The notes under the pieces are model-generated. The model made no database searches. It saw only the letters and a program-made list of their open reading frames with translations, and was not told where the DNA came from. From Bacteroidales bacterium (GTDB taxonomy: Bacteria; Bacteroidota; Bacteroidia; Bacteroidales; Marinilabiliaceae), in contig CAAFWU010000047.1 of the NCBI GenBank assembly GCA_900766825.1, forward strand, positions 1 to 64,000: DNA of 64,000 nucleotides. Reading direction: 5' to 3'. This document shows, one piece after another, positions 54,496 to 61,484 of the stretch. Made by a program: the position numbers and the translations under genes. The stretch's first letter is position 1; each line of letters starts with the position of its first letter.

Positions 54496-54648
54496 TAGAG
54501 AGTGAGAGAAAGGAGAAATAGAGTTTAGAGCGAACTGTATGATTTGCCAATATACAATATAAAGGAGACAATAAGAAAAAGGGTTGGAAAAGGATATGCT
54601 AAAAGAGATAAGGGCTCGGGGTATGGTAAAGAGTACTAAAAAAATGAC

Positions 54649-54656
54649 TACATTTG
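54649..54656 (+). promoter_or_regulatory. -7 element of the thioredoxin-fold lipoprotein gene
   Basis: TACATTTG matches TAnnTTTG and lies 21 bases before the ATG at 54677, supporting that start. Confidence 0.6.
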
Positions 54657-54676
54657 CATCCCAAATCATTTCGTTA

Positions 54677-55831
54677 ATGAATAAAACTCAGCATTTATCG
54701 ATGTTGGTCGTGGCGTTCGTTGTGGGCGTCATGAGTCTGACAGTTAGCAGTTGCTCGTCGGATGAGGGCAAGTCTGCAGTGCGAGGCACCATGGTTGGCG
54801 CCGAGGGGCAGAAAGTTTATATGGACGTGACGGGATTGGCCATGGCAGAGACCTGCGACTCCACCACCATAAAGTCCGATGGCACATTTACATTGCACGG
54901 CTTGCAGCAGACAGAACCAACGTTCTATGACATACGTCTGGCCGATGGTCGCACATTTACCATTTTATTAGACTCTGCCGAAACCATTGAGATTAAGGCA
55001 GATGCACAAAAGGCGATGCTCATTGGCAATGTATCGTTCACAGCATCGCCTCGCAACGAAACATTGCAAGAGGTTCAGGTGGGGGCGTCGCAACTGCTCA
55101 AGGGTCTGAACTCCACGGGGGCTAACGTAGACTCGCTCAGCGATGCCATAGGAGGTTTCAAAACGAAGTTGCGCAACATGGTGTTTGCCGACCCTCGTTC
55201 TATGGTGGGCTACTACATTGTGATGCAGAATATTGGGGGCTATAAGCTCTTCGACGTCATGAACAAGGCCGACCACCAGATATACTCCGCTGTGGCCACA
55301 TCGTTGCAACTGGAGTACCCCATGAGCGAGCAGGTTAAATACCTGTGTACCTATGTGTTGGGTGCACGAGCTCAGCAACGCAGCCAAGCTCGTCGCGACT
55401 CGCTAATGCGTCAGGCAGCTCAGTTAAACTCGCCCGACTTGACCTTGCCCGACAAGAATGGCAATGAGGTGACTTTGAGTTCGTTCCGCGGCAAGAAGGT
55501 ACTGCTCTTCTTCTGGATGGCAGCCGACGACAATGCCAGAAATGCCCACAAGGATTTGATAAACACCTACCGCAAATATAAGGACTGCGGTTTGGTAATC
55601 TACTCAGTATCATTCGACACCAGCAAGGTGCTGTGGGAGGCTGCAACTTCTGCTCAAGGCATGGATTGGGTTGAGGTATGCGACTTAAAGGGAGGTGCCA
55701 GCCCTGCAGCCATCATATACAACGTGCAGAGCGTGCCCTCGAACTACATTCTGGACGAGCAGGGCAACCTAATTGGCAAAGACCTCTACGGTACCCGATT
55801 GGACAACAAACTCAACGAAGTGCTCCGATAA
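54677..55831 (+). CDS. Thioredoxin-fold lipoprotein lacking the CxxC motif (DUF4369-like)
   Basis: A 384-residue lipoprotein (lipobox VSSC, Cys26). Residues about 30-130 resemble the DUF4369 domain often found before thioredoxin domains in Bacteroidetes. The C-terminal about 140 residues have the AhpC/TSA-type fold (LPDKNGNEVTLSSFRGKKVLLFFW, cut to its core). At the active-site position, where W-C-x-x-C is expected, the sequence is FFWMAADDNAR. It cannot do normal disulphide chemistry, so it may bind rather than reduce. Start set by the promoter at 54649-54656. Confidence 0.83.
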   Translation: MNKTQHLSMLVVAFVVGVMSLTVSSCSSDEGKSAVRGTMVGAEGQKVYMDVTGLAMAETCDSTTIKSDGTFTLHGLQQTEPTFYDIRLADGRTFTILLDSAETIEIKADAQKAMLIGNVSFTASPRNETLQEVQVGASQLLKGLNSTGANVDSLSDAIGGFKTKLRNMVFADPRSMVGYYIVMQNIGGYKLFDVMNKADHQIYSAVATSLQLEYPMSEQVKYLCTYVLGARAQQRSQARRDSLMRQAAQLNSPDLTLPDKNGNEVTLSSFRGKKVLLFFWMAADDNARNAHKDLINTYRKYKDCGLVIYSVSFDTSKVLWEAATSAQGMDWVEVCDLKGGASPAAIIYNVQSVPSNYILDEQGNLIGKDLYGTRLDNKLNEVLR

Positions 55832-55883
55832 AGAGATTGTTTAAGAAGGGGGCAGTCCCCTACCCTCTTTGAATAAAAACATA

Positions 55884-55937
55884 CTCCCCCGTTCCCCAAA
55901 CTGCCCACAAACCAAAGGCAAACCATGGGAGCGGGGG
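55884..55937. terminator. Possible terminator hairpin
   Basis: TCCCCCGTTCCC near 55885 pairs with GGGAGCGGGGGA near 55927-55938 with one or two mismatches. The loop is long and there is no T-run. Confidence 0.4.
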
Positions 55938-56081
55938 ATATTCTGACAAATAAGGTACCTAAATACTGAGAGCAAGGGGACAAAGGGGACAAAATGGATC
56001 AAAATGGATTAGGAGAGAGGAAAGATATAGCCTCCACCCCAAAATCAGAAAAACCGAACCAAGCTAAAAAGGACAAAAGTC

Positions 56082-56834
56082 ATGCGGATATATTTTGCTT
56101 CGGACCTACACCTTGGGGCCCCATACATTGCGGACAGGGTCGAACACGAGCGTCGCATTGTGCGCTGGTTAGACAGCATAGAGGCCGATGTTGACGAGCT
56201 ATATCTGCTTGGCGATGTCTTCGACTATTGGTTCGAATATAACACGGTGGTGCCCAGAGGCTACGTGAGGTTTTTGTCCCGATTGGCTCGGTTGACCGAC
56301 AGAGGGGTTAAGGTACACATCTTCACTGGCAACCATGACACTTGGATGTTCAGTTACTTGCCAAACGAGATTGGGGCCATAGTCCACCACGACCCACTCG
56401 AGGTAACCCTTGGCGAGAAGCGTTTCTTGCTTGGGCATGGGGACGACTTAGGCAAGGACCGCCTCTACAGTTTCATGATGTGGTGCTTTCGCAATCCTGT
56501 GCTGCAATGGATCTACAAATGCCTTCACCCTGACATTGCGGGATGGATAGCCACCACATGGAGCCACACGAGCCGCATGGGACATTACGCAGCCGAGAAG
56601 AAGGGTAAGGAGGAACATGCTCTGGAAGATGAACTTCAGGTTCGCTACGCCAAGGAGCAGATAGCCAAGGGACGCAAGGTGGACTACCTTGTGTTCGGGC
56701 ACCGCCACAAGGTGATAGAGTGCGAGGTGGGACCCGAGGGTCAACGCCTTTTTGTTATAGGCGACTGGATACGAAACTTTAGCTATGCCGTGTTCGATGG
56801 CAAGGAATTGAAAATGTGCAAATTCAATGGATAA
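56082..56834 (+). CDS. lpxH: UDP-2,3-diacylglucosamine diphosphatase (LpxH-like)
   Basis: A 250-residue calcineurin-type metallophosphatase with all metal motifs: SDLHLG, LLGDVFDYWFEY, TGNHD, LLGHGDD and FGHRH. The GDVFDYWF segment is characteristic of LpxH, which removes UMP from UDP-2,3-diacylglucosamine in lipid A synthesis at the inner membrane. Other UDP-sugar phosphatases share these motifs, so the substrate is likely rather than certain. It overlaps the next gene by 8 bases. Confidence 0.88.
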   Translation: MRIYFASDLHLGAPYIADRVEHERRIVRWLDSIEADVDELYLLGDVFDYWFEYNTVVPRGYVRFLSRLARLTDRGVKVHIFTGNHDTWMFSYLPNEIGAIVHHDPLEVTLGEKRFLLGHGDDLGKDRLYSFMMWCFRNPVLQWIYKCLHPDIAGWIATTWSHTSRMGHYAAEKKGKEEHALEDELQVRYAKEQIAKGRKVDYLVFGHRHKVIECEVGPEGQRLFVIGDWIRNFSYAVFDGKELKMCKFNG

Positions 56835-57156
56835 CCAAAACAAGATAATAGCTGTGGCGGCCTACGTAACGCCCTTGGGATGGATTGTGGCCATGGCGGT
56901 TCGATATATATGCGCCGACCGTACGGAGTTCACCACCTTCCATCTGCGTCAGGCTCTGGGTCTGAGCATACTGGAGACACTGAGCTATGTGCTGTTTGTC
57001 AAGATATTCGACCAGCTGTGGCTCGTTCACCAAATTCTATGCGTTGTGTTCTTTTGGATGTCGGTAATTGGAATACGTTGCGTATTCAAAAATCTTAGGC
57101 GTTACCAACCATTCTTAGGACATATCTACGACAAGTATTTTGGGTTCATAGCGTAA
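56827..57156 (+). CDS. Small integral membrane protein (DUF4870-like)
   Basis: A 109-residue protein with about three hydrophobic segments (IIAVAAYVTPLGWIVAMAV, LGLSILETLSYVLFV, HQILCVVFFWMSVIGI) and the motif FTTFHLRQALGLS. This motif is typical of DUF4870/magnetosome-like small membrane proteins (F-H-x-R-Q-x-L). It overlaps the lpxH end by 8 bases and is probably co-transcribed. Function unknown. Confidence 0.75.
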   Translation: MDNQNKIIAVAAYVTPLGWIVAMAVRYICADRTEFTTFHLRQALGLSILETLSYVLFVKIFDQLWLVHQILCVVFFWMSVIGIRCVFKNLRRYQPFLGHIYDKYFGFIA

Positions 57157-57197
57157 GGATTGAGGTAAGCAAAGACAACAATGTGACCATAAATTGC

Positions 57198-57205
57198 TAT
57201 ATTTG
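57198..57205 (+). promoter_or_regulatory. -7 promoter element of the Rpn gene
   Basis: TATATTTG, 34 bases before the ATG at 57239. Confidence 0.6.
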
Positions 57206-57238
57206 AAAGCAATACACCTCACCAACAAGCGAAGAGAT

Positions 57239-58177
57239 ATGGAGCCAGAATATATACGTTTCGACTGGGCAATGAAGCGCATGCTCAGAGACAAAGCCAA
57301 CCACACTGTGCTGGAGGGTCTGATAACTGTGCTGCTTGGACAGAAGTACACCATAACAAAAATTTTAGAAAGCGAAGGAAATCAAGAAGACGAAAACGAC
57401 AAGTTCAACCGCGTAGACATCTTGGCCGAGAGCGACAAGGGTGAGTTGATTATTGTGGAGGTTCAGAACACAAGGCAGTTGGATTACTTCCACCGCATAC
57501 TCTACGGAACGTCGAAAGCGATAACAGAGTATATAGAGAAGAGCGACTCGTACGCCAAAGTTCGCAAGGTCTACTCAATAAATATTGTGTACTTTTCGCT
57601 GGGGCAGGGCAAAGATTACATCTATCATGGCAAAACAGTTTTCCACAGTCTGCATAACCCCGAGGACATATTGCGACTCACTGAGAAGCAGACCATTAAA
57701 TTCTTTGGAGAGCAGCGGGCTAAGGAGGTTGGAACGGAAGAGGCTGGAGCCATTTTTCCCGAGTATTACATTCTGAAGGTCAACGACTTCAATTCGGTTG
57801 TCAAGACACCACTGGAGGAATGGATGTACTTTCTGAAGAATGGCGAGATAAGCAAAGACACCAGAGTTCCAGGCTTAATGGAAGCTCGCGAAAAACTTTC
57901 GGTCGACAGCCTATCGCCAAAAGAAAAGATAGCCTACCGCCGCACAATGGAAAACAATAGGTACGAGAAAAGCATCATGGAGTCTGGTTTTGAAGACGGA
58001 CAAGACATTGGATTAAAATTAGGTATGGAAAAAGGTATTGCTTTGGGACGTGAAGAGGGAATGGCAGAGATGCAAACGCAGTTCATAAAGAGGTTAATTG
58101 CCAAGGGCTTCGACAACGAGACCATTGCAGAACTTTCTTCTGTGCCAATAGAAGAGATTCAGAAGTATAGGGGATAG
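57239..58177 (+). CDS. Rpn-family PD-(D/E)XK nuclease / transposase-like protein
   Basis: A 312-residue protein of the PF12784/Rpn type. The N-terminal FDWAMKRMLRDKANHTVLEGLI is typical of the family, and RVDILAESDKGELIIVEVQN (shown in part by its D...E-x-Q core) is the nuclease motif. The C-terminal segment has G-x-x-x-G repeats (GQDIGLKLGMEKGIALGREEG) followed by a small helical motif LIAKGFDNETIAELSS. Rpn proteins act in recombination-like DNA cleavage. Copies are numerous in Bacteroidales; none is linked to an insertion sequence here. Confidence 0.85.
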   Translation: MEPEYIRFDWAMKRMLRDKANHTVLEGLITVLLGQKYTITKILESEGNQEDENDKFNRVDILAESDKGELIIVEVQNTRQLDYFHRILYGTSKAITEYIEKSDSYAKVRKVYSINIVYFSLGQGKDYIYHGKTVFHSLHNPEDILRLTEKQTIKFFGEQRAKEVGTEEAGAIFPEYYILKVNDFNSVVKTPLEEWMYFLKNGEISKDTRVPGLMEAREKLSVDSLSPKEKIAYRRTMENNRYEKSIMESGFEDGQDIGLKLGMEKGIALGREEGMAEMQTQFIKRLIAKGFDNETIAELSSVPIEEIQKYRG

Positions 58178-58212
58178 TGTTCCAACTTGCAGACAACAAA
58201 ATAAAGCATACT

Positions 58213-58262
58213 CTCCATAGTTTCCCAACATAGACAACAATAGGGAGCTATGGAGTTTTTTT
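58213..58262 (+). terminator. Terminator of the Rpn gene
   Basis: CTCCATAG (58213-58220) pairs with CTATGGAG (58248-58255), with an inner CCC/GGG pairing, followed by seven T residues. Confidence 0.85.
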
Positions 58263-58304
58263 GTTTTGTGAGTAAGCAGAGCGTGGGAAAATAGAAATTC
58301 TTGC

Positions 58305-58889
58305 TTAACCCCGTCGGGTAAGTTCCTCCTTAATTTTTTGAGCGAGTTCATAATCCTCGGCATCAATTGCTTTGGTCAGCATGGTGCGCAACTGATCCTC
58401 GGTCATGTCAGGTAGGGATGTGGAGGTTTGAGGTTTTGCAAGAACCTCGGCTACGCTGGATGAAGCACTGTTGCCAGAGACGTAGTCCAAAAGGAATTTA
58501 CGGATAAAGATGGGAGATCCACACCGTATGGCAAGAGCCACGGCATCAGATGTGCGGGCATCGAAGATGAAAGTGCGCCCGTTCATGTCGCAGACCACAT
58601 CGGATATAAAATAGCCATTCTGAAGGTTCTCGATGATGACACGAGAAAGTCGAGCCTCAAAATTGTTTAGCATCTGCACCATAAGGTCGTGCATAAGTGG
58701 TCGGGGCAGCGACACACCCTCCATGAAGACGGCAATGGACTGAGCCTCTGGTAGACCTATGGCCATGACTATGCGTCGGCTACCCGTAATCTCTTGAAGT
58801 ACAAGATTGTAGGTACCAGCAGCATTGCCATCGGTGATGGCCACAACACGGAGCGGCACGAGCCTATTTTCGTCGTCGGACATGGACAT
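58305..58889 (-). CDS. Bifunctional nuclease family protein (DUF151) with UVR motif
   Basis: A 194-residue protein. DUF151 covers about 10-140, with IGLPEAQSIAVFMEG and FDARTSDAVALAIR, the most conserved part of the family. The C-terminal about 35 residues (LRTMLTKAIDAEDYELAQKI) form a UVR-type helical motif as in UvrB/UvrC. DUF151 proteins have nuclease activity in plants and a proposed stress role in bacteria. Confidence 0.9.
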   Translation of the reverse strand: MSMSDDENRLVPLRVVAITDGNAAGTYNLVLQEITGSRRIVMAIGLPEAQSIAVFMEGVSLPRPLMHDLMVQMLNNFEARLSRVIIENLQNGYFISDVVCDMNGRTFIFDARTSDAVALAIRCGSPIFIRKFLLDYVSGNSASSSVAEVLAKPQTSTSLPDMTEDQLRTMLTKAIDAEDYELAQKIKEELTRRG

Positions 58890-59009
58890 GAAAACCTATT
58901 GCTGATTAGCTGAAATGAAATAATATTTGAAGATAGTTATAATTTTTCAAATTTAGGCATTTAGACTTGGAATAATGAGCTATGTAACAGAGCCTTTGTT
59001 GATATTTAC

Positions 59010-59061
59010 AAAAAAGAATTCCCCCACGATGCGCAGAGAGTGTTGCGCTATCATGGGGGAT
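59010..59061 (-). terminator. Terminator of the NigD-like gene
   Basis: On the minus strand TCCCCCA (plus 59020-59026) pairs with TGGGGGA (59054-59060), an inner GCGC stem extends it, and a T-run follows. Confidence 0.75.
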
Positions 59062-59106
59062 TATCTCTTTTTTATAACAGGCACTCGGCCAACAAAAGGC
59101 GTGGGC

Positions 59107-59889
59107 TTACTGATTAGTTATAAGGTCCTCGATGGGCACACGATAGGTTTTGTAGATAGTGCCAGATGCAACAGGAGCCATAATGGCCACCTCCACGGTG
59201 TCGCCATCGTTGCGACCCTGACTGCGCATAAGATCGTATGACTCTTGAGGCAAGGTAAGGCTTAGGAAGAGGGCGTCGGTATTATCGGGACGTGTGGTAT
59301 TATTGTCGTAGAAGAGATGAAGCACAAGTCCGTTGGGCGACACATCGGTTGTGGCATCGTACCAAAGCAACATCTCCACAGGGCTCGAATTGCTAAAATT
59401 CATGGTGGGGGTAAAGTTGAAATAGCCATTAGCCACATAGTGGGTTGTGCCAGGGACAAAGGCAGTTACCAAGTTCTTGCACTTTGTGTTCAGCGAGTCG
59501 TTGCCTGCCGCTTGATACTCGGGCGAACTTACGTCCACATTGCGGGTGTAGGTGTAGATCTGACCACAAGCACCGTTGGCGGTGCTGAGGGCAATGCTGT
59601 GTGAGGTGCCAGGCTTAAGGTCGGCATCGGTGGAGCCTCCTGCAAGATTGAAGGAAATGTAGACACGACGACAACGAGCCAAATCGGACCAATAGCTCAG
59701 GTTGAGGGGATTGAGGCGGATGTCGTTGTCGGTTAAGAAATAGGTATTGCCTGTGAGCATGTCGGTGCAGACACTAACGACCACACCAGAGTAGTCGGCA
59801 TAGTCATCCTCGCCATCGTCGTCGCAGGCAACGAAAACGGGAGCGGTCGCAAGGCAGAGTGCAATGAGTAAGGAGAAGAGTTTTTGCAT
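59107..59889 (-). CDS. NigD-like lipoprotein
   Basis: A 260-residue lipoprotein (signal LLIALCLATAPVFVAC, then DDDGEDD, an acidic patch suggesting surface export). The start of the mature part, a small beta-barrel with a DNDIRLNP-type strand, and the C-terminal beta-sandwich ending in KTYRVPI fit the NigD-like family of Bacteroidales. NigD of Bacteroides was linked to bacteriocin-type antagonism; most members are uncharacterised. The frame is open to 60060, but only the ATG at 59889 directly precedes a signal peptide. Confidence 0.75.
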   Translation of the reverse strand: MQKLFSLLIALCLATAPVFVACDDDGEDDYADYSGVVVSVCTDMLTGNTYFLTDNDIRLNPLNLSYWSDLARCRRVYISFNLAGGSTDADLKPGTSHSIALSTANGACGQIYTYTRNVDVSSPEYQAAGNDSLNTKCKNLVTAFVPGTTHYVANGYFNFTPTMNFSNSSPVEMLLWYDATTDVSPNGLVLHLFYDNNTTRPDNTDALFLSLTLPQESYDLMRSQGRNDGDTVEVAIMAPVASGTIYKTYRVPIEDLITNQ

Positions 59890-60028
59890 GACAGTACGTT
59901 TGGCTTTAGGGGTATTAGAAAACCGTATATTGGATTGCAAGTGTGAGCCCAGTATGGTCTTTTGACAAACCATTCTTTTGCGTATTAATTTTTTATTATA
60001 TATTGTTTTGATGACGGAAAGAAAAGCA

Positions 60029-60080
60029 ACACGTCTCTCATCACAAAAGTGTTGATTCACTGGTTGTATGAGAGACGTGT
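60029..60080 (-). terminator. Terminator of the C1 peptidase gene
   Basis: A perfect 13-bp stem (ACACGTCTCTCAT at 60029-60041, complement at 60068-60080), 19 bases after the peptidase stop codon on the minus strand. Confidence 0.8.
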
Positions 60081-60098
60081 TTGATATTTTATGTGGTC

Positions 60099-61313
60099 CT
60101 AATCTTTGAAGAGTTTCTTACGGATTTGCTTAGGCAGCGCATCCTTGTGGACCAGAATATTGATGGTCTTGTAGGCAGCGAAAGCTTTGGACGCATACCA
60201 GATGCCCTTATAGTCACCGTGGTTACCCCACGAGTTCTTGACCATGAAATACTCTTTGCCATTTTGGTCTTTTGCAATGCCATAGATGAGCATACCGTGG
60301 TCGTCGGTTGTTTCCCAATTGTCGTAGGCCTCCTGACGCATCTCCTGAGTTACCTCTATTTCGGGCAGAGGCTTGGAGGTGAGCTCGCGACGCTTATCCT
60401 CTTTGGTCAGACCCGTCCAGCGTGCGGCATCGCTGCCTGTGAGGTCGGCACCACGTTCGGCATCGGGGCATACAGCAATGCCTCCACGAGTAAATCCGTC
60501 CTCAGAAACGTCGGCACCCCACGCAAAGGTATAGCCAGTGCGAATGGCATTGTCCATAACCTCCATGAGTTCGTTAATGGGCAAGTTGTAGCTTGAGCCC
60601 CAACGCCAGTTATCCTGAACCTCGATAACAAAGGGCTCATAGAATGGGTGATGAGTGAAAGAGGTGAGGCTAACATAGTCGTCCATGTTGAGCCCGAGGC
60701 TCTCCTGATAACTCTTGGGGGTATATTTTTTGCCACCAACGGTGAACTCGGTTGGCACTTGACCAAGATAGGTGTCGATAACAGCGCATACGCTCTTGGG
60801 CCAAGCTGGTGTAAGCTTGCGTAGTTTGCTCTTGGCCACGCCGTCCACCATACTGCCAATCACAGTCCAGAACTCACCAAAGTTGTTGAGAGTGTCGCCG
60901 TAGAGAGTGCCAGGCAGTGGCATTGCCTCCTCGGGAACCATGCCATAGTGGCGCATGCAGTAAACGGCATCGTAGAAGCTGCCGCCCTCGGTGAAGGAGA
61001 TATCGCCATGCAGACGAACGCTGGCTGTGGCGCGATCCTCGTAGGTCTTGTGAGCCAAGAACATCTCGCAGAGGTTATACTCGCCCTTGCCCATGCGAAG
61101 CAGTTCGGCCTCGAAGAAGCCAAGGCTGGAATAGGCCCAGCAGGTGCCGCTCTTGCTTTGGTTTTTGATGCTGGTGATGGGCAACTCTTTTACGGTTGTA
61201 AAGACGAAGCCAGAGTCCTTCTTGGCTTCCTGAGCGCTGACGTTGGTGCTGGAGACCAAACTCATAAGGGCTGCTGAGAGTAAAATAGAGCCCTTCATAA
61301 AGTTATCTTTCAT
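60099..61313 (-). CDS. Exported C1 (papain/bleomycin hydrolase-like) cysteine peptidase
   Basis: A 404-residue protein with a signal peptide ending near NVSAQ. Catalytic elements are the oxyanion Gln and nucleophile in NQSKSGTCWAYSS (Gln52, Cys58), the His in DDHGMLIYG and the Asn in VKNSWG. The layout is that of bleomycin hydrolase/aminopeptidase C (C1B), but here it is secreted, as in several Bacteroidales. It probably trims peptides in the periplasm, complementing the S46 peptidase of the same window. Confidence 0.92.
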   Translation of the reverse strand: MKDNFMKGSILLSAALMSLVSSTNVSAQEAKKDSGFVFTTVKELPITSIKNQSKSGTCWAYSSLGFFEAELLRMGKGEYNLCEMFLAHKTYEDRATASVRLHGDISFTEGGSFYDAVYCMRHYGMVPEEAMPLPGTLYGDTLNNFGEFWTVIGSMVDGVAKSKLRKLTPAWPKSVCAVIDTYLGQVPTEFTVGGKKYTPKSYQESLGLNMDDYVSLTSFTHHPFYEPFVIEVQDNWRWGSSYNLPINELMEVMDNAIRTGYTFAWGADVSEDGFTRGGIAVCPDAERGADLTGSDAARWTGLTKEDKRRELTSKPLPEIEVTQEMRQEAYDNWETTDDHGMLIYGIAKDQNGKEYFMVKNSWGNHGDYKGIWYASKAFAAYKTINILVHKDALPKQIRKKLFKD

Positions 61314-61405
61314 TGTCTATTTGTACTTTTTCTCGTTTTTCTTACCTCCTTTGGCTAATGTTACAATTAGGCGGCAAGAGTGTTAAACAAGTCACAATAT
61401 TATTG

Positions 61406-61413
61406 CAAATATA
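61406..61413 (-). promoter_or_regulatory. -7 promoter element of the C1 peptidase gene
   Basis: On the minus strand TATATTTG, about 93 bases before the start codon. No clear -33 match. Confidence 0.5.
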
Positions 61414-61484
61414 GAAAAATATTTTCACCTCATAACCCATAGATTGGGTTAATTTACAACAAGATGTATTGCCCCACCCCAGCA

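Larger units (their letters stand above)
54312..54676. other. Intergenic region with an exonuclease remnant
   Basis: Contains a probable decayed exonuclease fragment (54403-54495) and a -7 element at 54649-54656. The segment 54500-54640 has nothing recognisable. Confidence 0.5.

Noticed and set aside
57239..58177. Rpn gene as part of an insertion sequence
   Set aside because: No terminal inverted repeats or target duplications were seen around it.
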